Positions 26,164-35,647 of a stretch of 64,000 bases of DNA are shown piece by piece. Position 1 is the first letter of the stretch. Every line of letters starts with the position of its first letter. The notes below the pieces were generated by a model. It saw only the letters and a program-made list of their open reading frames with translations, ran no database searches and was not told the origin of the DNA. The stretch comes from Auritidibacter sp. Marseille-P8566 (GTDB lineage Bacteria; Actinomycetota; Actinomycetes; Actinomycetales; Microbacteriaceae): the NCBI GenBank assembly GCA_945895375.1, contig CAMDEE010000002.1:100265-164264 (forward strand), given 5' to 3'. Both the position numbers and the translations under genes were made by a program.

Positions 26164-26765
26164 TTAGCTCCTAGTGTCGGTAGTGTCTTTGGCATCCAAT
26201 TAGGTCTTCTTGACTCATAGTCGGTAATCGAACTCTCATCTCTAAGGGTAAGACCGATATCATCAAGACCTTCTAATAAACGCCAGCGTGTGTATTCATC
26301 AATTGAAAACTCAACAGTCAAATCCCCTAATGTGGCTGTTCTGTGATTCAAATCAATGGTTATTTCAACACCTGGGTTAGCAAGGATTGCTGCCCATAGC
26401 TTCTCAGTGTCTTCATCTGTGATCTCTCCAGCAATAAGTCCTTGCTTGCCAGAGTTACCTTTGAAGATGTCTGCAAACTTAGAAGATAAAACTGCCTTGA
26501 AGCCATAATCACGTAAAGCCCATACTGCGTGCTCACGAGATGAACCAGTTCCAAAATCAGGACCAGCAATCAATACAGAACCGTGCTTATACGCAGGATC
26601 GTTCAAAACAAACTCAGGGTCATTACGCCATGATGCAAACAGCGCATCTTCAAAACCAGTCTTTGTAATTCTCTTTAGATAAACAGCTGGAATGATCTGG
26701 TCCGTGTCAACGTTAGATCTCTTTAGTGGAACAGCAATGCCAGTGAAGGTAGTGAACTTTTCCAT
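26160..26765 (-). CDS. leuD: 3-isopropylmalate dehydratase small subunit
   Basis: A 201-residue partner of LeuC that completes the isopropylmalate isomerase (2- to 3-isopropylmalate). Signatures: [33 protein letters not shown] (GSSREHA), and [18 protein letters not shown]. Overlaps leuC by one base and murA by four. Standard length. Confidence 0.96.
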   Translation of the reverse strand: MEKFTTFTGIAVPLKRSNVDTDQIIPAVYLKRITKTGFEDALFASWRNDPEFVLNDPAYKHGSVLIAGPDFGTGSSREHAVWALRDYGFKAVLSSKFADIFKGNSGKQGLIAGEITDEDTEKLWAAILANPGVEITIDLNHRTATLGDLTVEFSIDEYTRWRLLEGLDDIGLTLRDESSITDYESRRPNWMPKTLPTLGAK

Positions 26766-28183
26766 TAGTTCTCCTCCAAATCAGCAGGAGCAGAAAGTGT
26801 TCCTCTAATAGCGGTAGCTGCTGCAACCAAAGGAGACACTAGATGCGTTCTAGCTCCCTTACCTTGACGACCTTCAAAGTTTCTATTTGATGTTGAAGCT
26901 GCTCGCTCCCCTGGTGCTAGTTGGTCTGGGTTCATACCCAAACACATTGAGCATCCTGCGAATCGCCACTCAGCACCAAAGTCTTTGAAGACTTTGTCTA
27001 AACCTTCAGCTTCAGCCTGCAATCTAACTCGAGCAGAACCAGGAACTACAAGCATGCGAATATTCTCTGCCTTGGCTTTGCCTTTGATGATTTCAGCAGC
27101 AGATCGCAGATCTTCAATTCTTGAGTTGGTGCAAGAACCTAGGAAGACTGTGTCAACCTTGATGTCTTTCATCTTCGTTCCAGCAACTAGGTCCATGTAT
27201 TCGAGTGCCCTAACGGCTGCTGCTTTTTCATTAGGGTCAGTAAATGAATCTGGTGAAGGAACAACATCATTTAGTGAAACACCCTGACCTGGGTTAGTTC
27301 CCCAAGTAACAAAAGGATCCAAAGTGTTTGCATCTAAGAAAACTTCAGCGTCAAATACTGCACCTTCATCGGTTGCTAAAGAATCCCAATACTTAACTGC
27401 TTCATCCCAGTCAGCACCAGTTGGAGCATGCGCTCTTCCCTTGAGGTAGTCATAGGTAGTTTGATCTGGAGCAACCATTCCAGCTCTTGCTCCTGCTTCG
27501 ATAGACATGTTGCAAATAGTCATTCGAGCTTCCATAGACAAATCTCTAATTGCTGAACCACGGTATTCAAGAACATAACCCTGACCACCACCGGTACCAA
27601 TCTTTGCAATCACAGCCAAGATGATGTCTTTAGAGGTAACTCCTGCTCGAAGCTTTCCTTCAACGTTGATGGCCATGGTCTTGAACGGCTTCAAAGGAAG
27701 AGTCTGGGTTGCTAGAACATGCTCAACTTCGCTAGTTCCAATACCTAGAGCCAAGGCTCCAAAAGCTCCGTGGGTTGATGTGTGTGAATCTCCACACACA
27801 ACAGTTATGCCAGGCATGGTTAGTCCAAGCTGTGGCCCAACCACGTGAACAATTCCTTGTTCAATGTCACCAAGTGAGTGAATACGAACACCAAACTCTT
27901 TGGCGTTGTGTCTGAGTGCCTCAATTTGGGTTCGGCTGGTTAGATCAGCAATCGGCTTATCGATATCGACGGTCGGAGTGTTGTGATCTTCGGTAGCAAT
28001 GGTTAGATCTGGTCTTCTGACCGGACGGCCAGCTAATCTCAGCCCATCAAAAGCCTGGGGGCTGGTTACCTCGTGAACTAGGTGAAGGTCAATGAACAAT
28101 AAATCAGGTGCGCCGTTCTCCCCTTTGACCACTACGTGGTCATTCCACACCTTTTCGGCGAGGGTTAGGTTGCGTTTAGTCAC
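26765..28183 (-). CDS. leuC: 3-isopropylmalate dehydratase large subunit
   Basis: A 472-residue aconitase-family enzyme with a [4Fe-4S] cluster. Cluster cysteines are in FLGSCTNSR and [28 protein letters not shown] and [14 protein letters not shown] are also present. GTG start (28183) with a GAAGG ribosome site 7 bases upstream, so unlike many neighbours it appears to have a leader. First gene of the six-gene leuC-ddl operon. leuA is not in this window. Confidence 0.96.
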   Translation of the reverse strand: MTKRNLTLAEKVWNDHVVVKGENGAPDLLFIDLHLVHEVTSPQAFDGLRLAGRPVRRPDLTIATEDHNTPTVDIDKPIADLTSRTQIEALRHNAKEFGVRIHSLGDIEQGIVHVVGPQLGLTMPGITVVCGDSHTSTHGAFGALALGIGTSEVEHVLATQTLPLKPFKTMAINVEGKLRAGVTSKDIILAVIAKIGTGGGQGYVLEYRGSAIRDLSMEARMTICNMSIEAGARAGMVAPDQTTYDYLKGRAHAPTGADWDEAVKYWDSLATDEGAVFDAEVFLDANTLDPFVTWGTNPGQGVSLNDVVPSPDSFTDPNEKAAAVRALEYMDLVAGTKMKDIKVDTVFLGSCTNSRIEDLRSAAEIIKGKAKAENIRMLVVPGSARVRLQAEAEGLDKVFKDFGAEWRFAGCSMCLGMNPDQLAPGERAASTSNRNFEGRQGKGARTHLVSPLVAAATAIRGTLSAPADLEEN

Positions 28184-28229
28184 TTTGACACCTTCAATAC
28201 GGCTGAACTAGAAGTTTACCAGCGTGGGC

Positions 28230-28235
28230 TAGATT
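28230..28235 (+). promoter_or_regulatory. -10 box (TAGATT) of the MFS gene, leaderless type
   Basis: TAGATT, 6 bases, GTG at 28242. Confidence 0.5.
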
Positions 28236-28241
28236 GGCTAA

Positions 28242-29480
28242 GTGAGTGATATCGAGCAAATTCAGCGCAGAACGGTCAAAGTACTGGCTCTAGGCCAGGT
28301 TTTAGGCGGTTTTGGGCTCGGATCCACGCTATCTATTGGCTCGCTTCTAGCACTTGATTTGAGCGGTTCAGAGGCTTGGGCAGGCTCTGCAGCGACTTTT
28401 AGCACCCTTGGTTCAGCCATCTGGGCCATCCCCCTTTCCCGACTTGCCTATGCCCGAGGCAGAAGAGTATCTCTTGCCCTAGGTGCTGGCTTCGCTATCA
28501 CTGGAGCGATAGCAGTAATCAATGCAGCAGGGTTTAGATCTTTTCCGTTACTTCTTCTAGGCATCTTCTTACTAGGTGCAGGCTCAGCTACCTCCCTGCA
28601 AGCAAGATTTGCAGCAACCGATATTCCTTCTTCCGGTAAAACTGGACGCTCAATCGGATTAGTGGTCTGGGCAACAACAGTGGGTGCGGTAACTGGACCA
28701 AACCTATTTGGACCAGGTGAACAATTAGGAACACTCTTAGGATTAGCTCCTCTAGCTGGACCTTTTCTTTTCACCGTTGCTGCTCAAACCTGTTCAACAC
28801 TTGTTTTCTGGTTTGGACTAAAGCCTGATCCGCTCAAGTACGCTCAGCAAATCAGACAAGATGCAGGCGTAGCGAAACACAAGATTTCATTCAAGTCAGC
28901 GATTCAAACCCTCAAAGAATATCCAGTTGCCAGATTTGCAGTCATCAGCATCGCACTATCTCACATGGTGATGGTTTCAGTGATGGCCATGACTCCAGTT
29001 CACATGCAACACCTTGGCCATGACCTAGTTGTTGTTGGATTTACCATCAGCTTGCATATCGCAGGTATGTATGCCCTTTCTCCCCTAATGGGTTACCTTG
29101 CAGACAAAGTCGGCAAGATTCAAACCATCTTCATAGGACAAGCATTTTTCATTGCTGCTCTATTGTTTGCTGGTGTTGGTCACTCAGATCGTTTGATGGT
29201 AACTATCGGACTAACCCTTCTTGGCTTAGGTTGGTCAGCATCAACAGTTGCTGGATCTGCATTACTTTCAGCAACTCTTCCAGCTGATGAGAAAACAAAT
29301 GTCCAAGGCCTTAGCGATTCACTTATGAACCTAAGCGGTGCTTTCGGTGGAGCAGTTGCAGGGCTCTTGCTAGCGAACCTTCATTTTGAAGGCCTAAATG
29401 CAATTGCTCTTGTTCCAGTTGCAGTAATAACTTTTTTAGCTTTCTTTATTTCAAAGCGGAATCAATTAGCGAATAGCTAA
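28242..29480 (+). CDS. MFS transporter
   Basis: A 412-residue major facilitator with about 12 hydrophobic segments and the loop motif LAYARGRRVSL between helices 2 and 3, plus GYLADKVGKIQTI between helices 8 and 9, as in drug/proton antiporter-like MFS proteins. Substrate not predictable. Actinobacterial genomes carry an MFS gene among leuB, serA and gltX (recalled Rv2994), so it may be its orthologue. Ends overlapping the pfkB-type gene by 15 bases on the other strand. Confidence 0.85.
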   Translation: MSDIEQIQRRTVKVLALGQVLGGFGLGSTLSIGSLLALDLSGSEAWAGSAATFSTLGSAIWAIPLSRLAYARGRRVSLALGAGFAITGAIAVINAAGFRSFPLLLLGIFLLGAGSATSLQARFAATDIPSSGKTGRSIGLVVWATTVGAVTGPNLFGPGEQLGTLLGLAPLAGPFLFTVAAQTCSTLVFWFGLKPDPLKYAQQIRQDAGVAKHKISFKSAIQTLKEYPVARFAVISIALSHMVMVSVMAMTPVHMQHLGHDLVVVGFTISLHIAGMYALSPLMGYLADKVGKIQTIFIGQAFFIAALLFAGVGHSDRLMVTIGLTLLGLGWSASTVAGSALLSATLPADEKTNVQGLSDSLMNLSGAFGGAVAGLLLANLHFEGLNAIALVPVAVITFLAFFISKRNQLANS

Positions 29481-30365
29481 GAGCTCATTCCAGGTAGGGC
29501 CTGAACATCCGCCTTCTTTTTGAATAGAAAATTCTGCTGCTCGACAAGCTAGCTCTAAACTCTCTTGCAAAGAGTTGCCAGCAGCCAATGCTGCTAAGAA
29601 TGCACCAGTGTGCACATCCCCTGCACCGTTAGTATCAACAACTGGAACCTTGCGACCAGTATCAGAGGCAACGAGCTTGCCATCGTGGTGAAGCTCTGCA
29701 CCCTCTGCACCTTTACGAAGTAATAGCCAACAGTCTGCAGAGACAAAAGGTGAGAGTCTTTCAAACTCACTCTTATTACAAGAGATAAGAGTTGCATTCT
29801 TACCAAGCCAAGTTAGTACCTCATCACTAAGTTCTGCTGTTGTTGGTCCTGGATCAAAAACTATTTTGCTAGAAACAATTCCACTAGCAAACAACTCCTC
29901 AAAAGCAGCCTTAGAGGTTGGATAAACAAGTTCATAGCCGTAAACAACTAACCAAGAGTCAGCAGCGTAGTCATATCGCTTGAGCTCTTCAAAACTTCTA
30001 ATCCCCTCAGCCCCGCTTTGGGTAACAAAGCTACGCTGACCATTAGGTTCAACCAAGGTTATGCAAAGACCTGAATCGCCTGAAGAGTAATCTTCAACTC
30101 CTAGGGCTTCAACATTCTCTTTAGCCATGGCCGCTTTGATCATGTCGGCTCTTGGGCCAACGCCTAGAGGTGTGCAGTGAGCTACCTTCATTCCAAGTCT
30201 TGATGCGGTTGCCTCAAGATTTAGCGCTCCACCAACACGGTTAAAGGTCTTAGTAGCTAAAACATCGCCACCTGGGGTTGGTAGGTGCGGAACATAGGTA
30301 ATCTGGTCCACTAGCCCACTGGCTAGAGACAGAACACGTTCTGGGCGGAATTCATCTAACTGCAT
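29466..30365 (-). CDS. PfkB-family carbohydrate/nucleoside kinase
   Basis: A 299-residue ribokinase-fold kinase. Landmarks: LSLASGLVDQITYVPHLPTPGGDVLA (N-terminal substrate region), FNRVGGALNLEATASRLG, and PVVDTNGAGDVHTGAFLAAL with the anion hole and catalytic Asp (DTxGAGD). Substrate unknown; candidates are ribose, fructose phosphate or a nucleoside. The frame is open to 30422, but ATG 30365 is chosen: it has TAGGCT at N7, and the longer form would run into the tRNA-Glu terminator. Confidence 0.88.
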   Translation of the reverse strand: MQLDEFRPERVLSLASGLVDQITYVPHLPTPGGDVLATKTFNRVGGALNLEATASRLGMKVAHCTPLGVGPRADMIKAAMAKENVEALGVEDYSSGDSGLCITLVEPNGQRSFVTQSGAEGIRSFEELKRYDYAADSWLVVYGYELVYPTSKAAFEELFASGIVSSKIVFDPGPTTAELSDEVLTWLGKNATLISCNKSEFERLSPFVSADCWLLLRKGAEGAELHHDGKLVASDTGRKVPVVDTNGAGDVHTGAFLAALAAGNSLQESLELACRAAEFSIQKEGGCSGPTWNELLAIR

Positions 30366-30372
30366 CGCTACT

Positions 30373-30378
30373 AGCCTA
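30373..30378 (-). promoter_or_regulatory. -10 box (TAGGCT) of the PfkB-family gene, leaderless type
   Basis: On the minus strand TAGGCT is followed by 7 bases and ATG at 30365. Confidence 0.5.
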
Positions 30379-30395
30379 GCCTTCGCTTCAATCCT

Positions 30396-30433
30396 GAAAA
30401 CAAAAGCACCTCCAAGTAACAAGCACTTGGAGG
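30396..30433 (-). terminator. Rho-independent terminator of tRNA-Glu
   Basis: 9-bp stem (30409-30417 with 30425-30433, CCTCCAAGT/ACTTGGAGG) with a 7-base loop, followed on the minus strand by a T-rich tract (GCTTTTGTTTTC). It lies nine bases past the tRNA 3' end. Confidence 0.8.
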
Positions 30434-30442
30434 CGATAGTTG

Positions 30443-30515
30443 TGACCCCAGCGGGATTCGAACCCGCGCTACTGCCGTGAGAGGGCAGCGTCCTAGGCCG
30501 CTAAACGATGGGGCC
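30443..30515 (-). tRNA. tRNA-Glu (anticodon CTC)
   Basis: 73-base cloverleaf on the minus strand. Acceptor GGCCCCA pairs with TGGGGTC (one G-T), discriminator A. Anticodon loop CTCTCAC gives CTC; T-arm GCGGG-TTCGAAT-CCCGC. CCA is not encoded. Followed by its own terminator. Confidence 0.96.
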
Positions 30516-30572
30516 GTAAAGCAACTTCTCTATTATGCCAGAGTCTAGAGAGCCCTGGAAGAGTAATGCCGT

Positions 30573-31463
30573 TTAGGCCAATACATTCAAGGCTTTTGAG
30601 GCAACCTTGCAGTTCACCGGAGCAGACCCAACATGCTCACCGTCTGAGTAAGCGGGCATACCTGGAGAATGAAGCTCAAGGGTATCCACTCGAACAATCT
30701 CAACTGCTGGGTGCCCAACATGGCCACCGTAGTAAACCTTAGGGAACAGTTTGATTAGTTCCATACGGCTGATCGCATTGAGGATAAAAAGATCCAACTT
30801 GCCATCATCAACCTTGGCCTCAGGGGTGATAAGTAGCCCACCACCATATGAAGGTGAATTGGACACGGTGCAGAGAATCGCTTCAAAGACTCTTTCAACA
30901 CCATCAACAACGGCACGGTATGGGATTGGCTTAAACGCTGCAAGCTCTCTATACATCGCAAAACGATACTTGATGGGACCGGTGATCCACTTCCACTTAT
31001 TTGCTCTGGCATTACATAGAGCATCAAACCCTGCACTAACAGCACCAAATGAATAGAAGGAACGGTCATCAGATTTTGATTCAATCAAATCAACTTTGCG
31101 AGTGTTACCAATCTTGGCCAACAGGGCATTAACGCCTTCAACAACATTGTGGATAGGTAGCCCTAAAGCTCGAGCTGAATCATTACCTGTTCCAGCAGCA
31201 ATCAAACCAAGCGGGATATCTGTCTTGGCAGCGGCGTTCACACCAAGGTGGAACATGCCATCGCCACCAACAACAACTAGCCCATCGATTATCTTCTTCT
31301 CAACTGCTTCTTTGGCATTCTTGGCTGCCGCTTTGAAGTTCTCTGCCGATAGATCAATAATCTCGATGGCATGCTTCGCAAACTCTGCCAAGGCTTCTTC
31401 TCCGAAGACCTTACCCTTACCTCGACCAGAGGTTGGGTTTATGACTATCCCTAAAGTGGTCAT
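30573..31463 (-). CDS. Diacylglycerol-kinase-family lipid kinase
   Basis: A 296-residue DagK/YegS-type kinase, phosphorylating a lipid such as diacylglycerol or sphingosine-like alcohol. Signatures: IVINPTSGRGKGK at the N-terminus, VVVGGDGMFHLGV (GGDG nucleotide motif), GLIAAGTGNDSARALGLP, and SNSPSYGGGLLITPEAKVDDGKLD in the C-terminal domain. Its ATG overlaps the stop of the upstream degenerate P-type ATPase by four bases (ATGA), so the two are translationally coupled. Exact lipid substrate unknown. Confidence 0.9.
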   Translation of the reverse strand: MTTLGIVINPTSGRGKGKVFGEEALAEFAKHAIEIIDLSAENFKAAAKNAKEAVEKKIIDGLVVVGGDGMFHLGVNAAAKTDIPLGLIAAGTGNDSARALGLPIHNVVEGVNALLAKIGNTRKVDLIESKSDDRSFYSFGAVSAGFDALCNARANKWKWITGPIKYRFAMYRELAAFKPIPYRAVVDGVERVFEAILCTVSNSPSYGGGLLITPEAKVDDGKLDLFILNAISRMELIKLFPKVYYGGHVGHPAVEIVRVDTLELHSPGMPAYSDGEHVGSAPVNCKVASKALNVLA

Positions 31464-32947
31464 TTCAACTTTCCAAGTGAATAAGCGTTTAGCGTCACAA
31501 AGAGCAACGATAGTGACCCTAGCAGCGCAGCAATGGCTGGTGAAGCAACAACTTGCAATGGTGACACAATCGCAACAAAGCTAGCCAAGGACAAAACCCC
31601 GTAACTAAGGCCAAAACCCAGCCCTAGGTTAGTTCTTCGTCTAAGGCGAGCACTTAGCGCTATTACCTGGGCCGCTAAGGCTGGATCATCGCTTCTAACT
31701 AGAACATCTGCCTCTGTCGAATCAAGTTCCAGATCTTCACCTAAAGCGATGCTCATGTCCGCTTGTTCAAGCAAGGCTGAATCCGTTTGAGAATCAGCTA
31801 TGACACCGACCCTGGCTCCTTTGGCTTGCTCTGATTCAACAAACAGTGCCTTTCTTGCTGGCGATAGCTCTGCATAGACTTCTGAAACAGCAACTTGCTC
31901 CGCTTTTTGTTGAGCAGTGCCAGCCGAGTCGCCTGTTGCAATACCAACCCTGATCCTCTCCTTAGCAACCATGTAAACAGCCAGGGCAGAGTTTGGTTTC
32001 AAGACGTCGCTGAATCTAAGTAAGCCTTCTAGAACTCCATCAACCACAACACAAACAATGGAGTAACCATTCTTGGTGCTCTCATCGGCATAGATAAGTT
32101 CTTGAACTTCCATACGGATGTTTCTCTGGATCAGAAGTGCGATAGAGCCAACCAATACTTGCTGACCTGCAACATTAGCTTCAACCCCAAGCCCTGAGTA
32201 TTCTTTGAAATCTTTAGCTTTTGCAATCTTCAAGTTTGCCGTGCCTGCTGACTTACGTATTGCCTTCGCAAAGACGTGCTCAGACATGTACTCGGCGCTT
32301 GCAGCTAGAGCCAGAAGTTTGCTTTCATCGCCGAGAGAAGAATTCACCGACAAGTGAACTGCGCTCACACCTTTCGGATGCTCTGTAAGAAGGCCACCTT
32401 TAGTAAACAAAACCAGATCTAACTTTGCAGCAGCCTCAAACGCCTTCCGGTTTCGAATCAAGAGTCCAGCACCAGCTCCTGCTCTTAGAGCATTTGAGAT
32501 AGCTACCGGAATAGTGAGAGCTAGTGACTGAACATTGGTTAGCAGCAATACCGCTGCAAAGACAGTAAGTTTTTCGCTTAGGTTATCTGCTGAATAAGGT
32601 GAAAGAACTACTGCAACAATCGCCATCACCAAAACAAAGACTGGCCAATACATAGCCAATAACCCAATGAACTTTTCTTTTCTAGAGATTTGCTTCTCAG
32701 CGGCTTCAATAAGTAATTGAGCCTCAAGCGATTCCCAAGGCTTCTTTGATGCCTTTTCAACTCTTGAAACAAACAAGAAAGTTAGTAAGACCAGACCTGA
32801 GGCAAGACCGAACTGAATCCAGAGATCTGGGTTCAAAATAGCCGCTACCAACAAAGAAACTAGAGCCAAAGCGCTAACCCCTAGTTGACCAAAAGCCTTA
32901 GGTATTGCCTTGCCTTTAGAGGTGGAATTCTCGGTTTCGGTGTTCAT
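31460..32947 (-). CDS. Degenerate P-type (P1B-like) ATPase lacking catalytic residues
   Basis: A 495-residue protein whose layout follows a heavy-metal P-type ATPase: two N-terminal membrane helices, a helix pair at about 95-140, a helix with TIPVAISNALRAGAGAGLLI, a cytoplasmic P/N-domain region (about 175-440) and a C-terminal helix pair. The catalytic motifs are all changed. The usual DKTGTLTE reads FTKGGLLTE, with T182 replacing the phosphorylated Asp; the CPC metal site in the membrane is absent (TIPVAIS); the GDGxND motif reads ADSQTD; TGDN reads TGDS; no TGE/SGE actuator motif is visible. N-terminal metal-binding domains are also missing. It cannot pump by the normal cycle. The frame is intact, so it looks maintained rather than a pseudogene. 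Coupled to the lipid kinase gene. Confidence 0.75.
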   Translation of the reverse strand: MNTETENSTSKGKAIPKAFGQLGVSALALVSLLVAAILNPDLWIQFGLASGLVLLTFLFVSRVEKASKKPWESLEAQLLIEAAEKQISRKEKFIGLLAMYWPVFVLVMAIVAVVLSPYSADNLSEKLTVFAAVLLLTNVQSLALTIPVAISNALRAGAGAGLLIRNRKAFEAAAKLDLVLFTKGGLLTEHPKGVSAVHLSVNSSLGDESKLLALAASAEYMSEHVFAKAIRKSAGTANLKIAKAKDFKEYSGLGVEANVAGQQVLVGSIALLIQRNIRMEVQELIYADESTKNGYSIVCVVVDGVLEGLLRFSDVLKPNSALAVYMVAKERIRVGIATGDSAGTAQQKAEQVAVSEVYAELSPARKALFVESEQAKGARVGVIADSQTDSALLEQADMSIALGEDLELDSTEADVLVRSDDPALAAQVIALSARLRRRTNLGLGFGLSYGVLSLASFVAIVSPLQVVASPAIAALLGSLSLLFVTLNAYSLGKLK

Positions 32948-32972
32948 AACCTAACAAGGTTACCCGAGGGGC

Positions 32973-32978
32973 TAAGGT
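32973..32978 (+). promoter_or_regulatory. -10 box (TAAGGT) of the MBL-fold gene, leaderless type
   Basis: TAAGGT, 6 bases, ATG at 32985. Confidence 0.5.
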
Positions 32979-32984
32979 CTAAGC

Positions 32985-33620
32985 ATGAAGATAACAAAGC
33001 AAGGACACGCCTGCCTAATCATTGAAGAGCAGGGTAAGAAGCTAGTTCTAGACCCAGGCTCATACACGACTCCGCTAGATGGACTTACAGATGTGGTGGC
33101 TGTAGTTATCACTCACGCCCACGATGACCATTGCTTTGAGGCTCAGATTGACCGTTTACTTGCAAATAACCCAGACCTAATGATCTTTGGTCCACCTCAG
33201 GTTTGCACCCGTCTAGGTAATTACAAAACAACAGCTGTTTACCACGGGGATCATTACCCAGTAGGACCCTTCACAGTTGAATTCATGGGTGATCTGCACG
33301 CTCAGATCCATCACAGCATTCCAGTTATTGAAAACAGAGCAGTTCTTATAAATGACCGAGTCTTCTACCCTGGAGATTCATTCACGCTGCCGGATAGAGT
33401 AGTTGAATTACTAGCTGTACCAACAAGTGCCCCTTGGCTCAAGATTGGTGAGGTAATGGATTTCGTAGCTGCAATCAAACACAAGAAGTCAATTGCCACA
33501 CACAACGCTCTGCTTAGCGATTTTGGACATGCTCTAAACAACGGCCGAGTCAAGCAACTAACTGAAGCCCAAGGCGGTGAGTTCACCTATTTACTAGATG
33601 GTGAATCAATCGAAATCTAG
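32985..33620 (+). CDS. MBL-fold metallo-hydrolase (UlaG-like)
   Basis: A 211-residue metallo-beta-lactamase-fold protein. Begins MKITKQGHACLIIEEQGKKL; metal motif THAHDDH (about residues 43-49, HxHxDH), a further H in VEFMGDLHAQIHH, FYPGDSF and a C-terminal SIATHNALLSD. It resembles the UlaG/RomA-like group; natural substrate unknown and nothing suggests lactamase activity. Its 3' end overlaps the DUF1801 gene by 15 bases on the opposite strand. Confidence 0.87.
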   Translation: MKITKQGHACLIIEEQGKKLVLDPGSYTTPLDGLTDVVAVVITHAHDDHCFEAQIDRLLANNPDLMIFGPPQVCTRLGNYKTTAVYHGDHYPVGPFTVEFMGDLHAQIHHSIPVIENRAVLINDRVFYPGDSFTLPDRVVELLAVPTSAPWLKIGEVMDFVAAIKHKKSIATHNALLSDFGHALNNGRVKQLTEAQGGEFTYLLDGESIEI

Positions 33621-33971
33621 TTGCTTCTTTCTTCCTGCAATTATGGTCTTCAAAGTCGCATTGCTGACTTTCTCGTCCCAACCAAATCGAAGAGTTGCTT
33701 TATCCAACTCCCCTTGCTTTAGTTCAGAGCCAATAGTGCTGCCTAAACTGCCGTTTAGAAAGTAAATCGAATAGAAGTTCTTCCAAGCAGCCATTGCCAG
33801 GAACTTCTTACCCCTAACCTGAATGGTTGGTAACTGATAGCTCATGATTACCTCAGCATCAGCCTTGGCTAGTTTCATCATTCGATCCCTGAGGTCCATA
33901 AGAACTTCTGCCTGCTCCTTAGGAAGCAGTTCAAAGTAAAGGTGAGCTTCATTACGCTCTAGTTTTCGCAT
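33606..33971 (-). CDS. DUF1801 / YdhG-like protein
   Basis: A 121-residue protein with the YdhG_like (DUF1801) pattern: RDRMMKLAKADAEVIMSYQLPTIQVRGKKFLAMAAWKNFYSIYF and a C-terminal KATLRFGWDEKVSNATLKTII helix region. The family includes proposed iron-chaperone (Fra-like) proteins; function here unproven. An AGGAG sequence lies just before the ATG. Upstream lies the tRNA-Gln terminator. Confidence 0.82.
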   Translation of the reverse strand: MRKLERNEAHLYFELLPKEQAEVLMDLRDRMMKLAKADAEVIMSYQLPTIQVRGKKFLAMAAWKNFYSIYFLNGSLGSTIGSELKQGELDKATLRFGWDEKVSNATLKTIIAGRKKQLDFD

Positions 33972-33983
33972 TCTCCTATTAAA

Positions 33984-34013
33984 GCAAAACAGTCAGACTT
34001 TTTAGTCTGACTG
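33984..34013 (-). terminator. Rho-independent terminator of tRNA-Gln
   Basis: Perfect 10-bp stem (33990-33999 CAGTCAGACT with 34004-34013 AGTCTGACTG), loop of four T, followed on the minus strand by GTTTTGCTTT. It lies 6 bases past the tRNA. Confidence 0.85.
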
Positions 34014-34019
34014 CCAAAG

Positions 34020-34091
34020 CTGGGGTACCAGGACTCGAACCTAGAACAAATGAACCAGAATCACTCGTGTTGCCAATTACACCATACCCCA
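34020..34091 (-). tRNA. tRNA-Gln (anticodon CTG)
   Basis: 72-base cloverleaf on the minus strand: acceptor TGGGGTA/TACCCCA, discriminator G, anticodon loop TTCTGGT (CTG), T-arm CTAGG-TTCGAGT-CCTGG. The anticodon stem contains one G-T pair. U1-A72, as usual for tRNA-Gln read by the indirect pathway. It sits 46 bases downstream of gltX on the same strand; a short GNRA-like hairpin (34103-34118, TCGAGC-GAAA-GCTCGA on the minus strand) lies between them and may be a processing element. Confidence 0.95.
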
Positions 34092-34137
34092 AGGGATTTG
34101 CTTCGAGCTTTCGCTCGACTCCCCATTCTACCTAGGA

Positions 34138-35646
34138 CTATAAACCTCGAGCAAACAGGCTAAGACGAGCAAGGGTTTCAGCCTTACCCAGGATCTCCAT
34201 AGATTCAAATAATGGAGGTGAGATTCTCTTACCTGAGATGGCTGTTCTAAGCGGTCCAAAGGCATTTCTAGGCTTCTGAGCCATCTCTTCTATGAGCTTC
34301 TGGTTCAAGACCTCTTGAATCTTGTCAGTCTCAAAGGAAGCTAATCCCTCAAGAGCAGTAATGGCAGCCTCAGTGATTTCCCTACTGTTTTCAGGCAATC
34401 CAGCCTTGGCATCGTCTTCAACAACAATTTTCTCAGAGGTCACAAACAAGAAAGACAGCATAGGAACAGCTTCGCTAAGAACAACGATTCGCTCTTTAAT
34501 CAATGGAGCTGCCTTGGTGAGAATCTCTAGTTCTGCAGCACTAACACTTGAACCCAGAACTCCTGCTGACTGCAGGTAAGGAATGATTCGCTTGGTGAAA
34601 TCTTCGAGTGATAGCAGTCTCAGATGGCTTGCGTTAATAGAGTCAGCCTTCTTCTGATCAAAGCGAGCAGGGTTAGGGTTCACATCCTTCACATCAAATG
34701 CCTTCACCATTTCTTCAAGAGAGAAGACATCTCTATCAGCACTGATGCTCCAACCAAGAAGGGCTAGGTAGTTTAATAGTCCTTCTGGAATAAAGCCACG
34801 GTCTCTGTGGTGGAAAAGGTTAGATTCAGGATCTCTCTTAGAGAGCTTCTTGTTTCCCTCTCCCATGACAAAAGGAAGGTGACCAAACTGAGGAATGAAC
34901 TTAGTAATGCCTGCTTCATACATAGCGTTATACAAAGCAATCTGACGAGGAGTTGAAGACAACAGGTCTTCACCTCTAAGAACATGGGTAATCCCCATAA
35001 GAGCGTCATCAACTGGGTTTACCAAAGTATAAAGAGGCTGACCATTAGGTCTCACCACAACAAAGTCAGGGAACGAACCAGCAGGGAAAGTAATCTCTCC
35101 TCTTACTAGGTCATTGAAAGTAATATCAACATCTGGAACACGCAACCTAAGAGCAGGAGATCTTCCCTCAGCTTTATACGCAGCCTTCGCCTCTTCAGAG
35201 AGTTCTCTTTCAGAGTTGTCATAACCTAGCTGAACGGCTCTGCCGTTAGCTTTGTTACGCTCATCGATTTCTTCACCGGTTAGGAAGCTCTCGTAAATGT
35301 GGCCTGAAGCCTTTAGCTTCTCAATAACCTCAAGATAGATGTCTGTTCGCTCTGACTGTCTATATGGCTCATTAGGTCCCCCAACACCAACACCCTCATC
35401 CCAGTTCAAACCCAACCACTTGAGACCATCAAGAATCATTTCAAAAGATTCTTCGCTATCTCTCTCAGCATCGGTATCTTCAATACGGAATACAAAGGTT
35501 CCACCGGTGTGACGAGCATAAGCCCAGTTGAACAGAGCTGTTCTAACTAGCCCTACGTGAGGAGTACCAGTAGGAGAAGGACAGAAACGGACTCTGACAT
35601 CAGATCCAGAAGCTGTAGTGAATGGTGCAGTAATTAGGTTTGTCAT
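34138..35646 (-). CDS. gltX: Glutamyl-tRNA synthetase (probably non-discriminating)
   Basis: A 502-residue class I synthetase. HIGH motif variant [10 protein letters not shown] (about residues 23-32), [39 protein letters not shown] (KMSKS) and a C-terminal anticodon-binding helical domain. Adjacent tRNA-Gln and the general absence of GlnRS in actinobacteria suggest it charges both tRNA-Glu and tRNA-Gln, with GatCAB converting the latter (inference; gat genes are not in the window). A TAGACT box lies 9 bases before the ATG, inside a 16-base inverted repeat (35648-35663). Confidence 0.95.
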   Translation of the reverse strand: MTNLITAPFTTASGSDVRVRFCPSPTGTPHVGLVRTALFNWAYARHTGGTFVFRIEDTDAERDSEESFEMILDGLKWLGLNWDEGVGVGGPNEPYRQSERTDIYLEVIEKLKASGHIYESFLTGEEIDERNKANGRAVQLGYDNSERELSEEAKAAYKAEGRSPALRLRVPDVDITFNDLVRGEITFPAGSFPDFVVVRPNGQPLYTLVNPVDDALMGITHVLRGEDLLSSTPRQIALYNAMYEAGITKFIPQFGHLPFVMGEGNKKLSKRDPESNLFHHRDRGFIPEGLLNYLALLGWSISADRDVFSLEEMVKAFDVKDVNPNPARFDQKKADSINASHLRLLSLEDFTKRIIPYLQSAGVLGSSVSAAELEILTKAAPLIKERIVVLSEAVPMLSFLFVTSEKIVVEDDAKAGLPENSREITEAAITALEGLASFETDKIQEVLNQKLIEEMAQKPRNAFGPLRTAISGKRISPPLFESMEILGKAETLARLSLFARGL

Positions 35647-35647
35647 A

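Noticed and set aside
31460..32947. Functional copper or heavy-metal export ATPase
   Set aside because: The phosphorylated Asp, CPC site and GDGxND hinge motif are all replaced.
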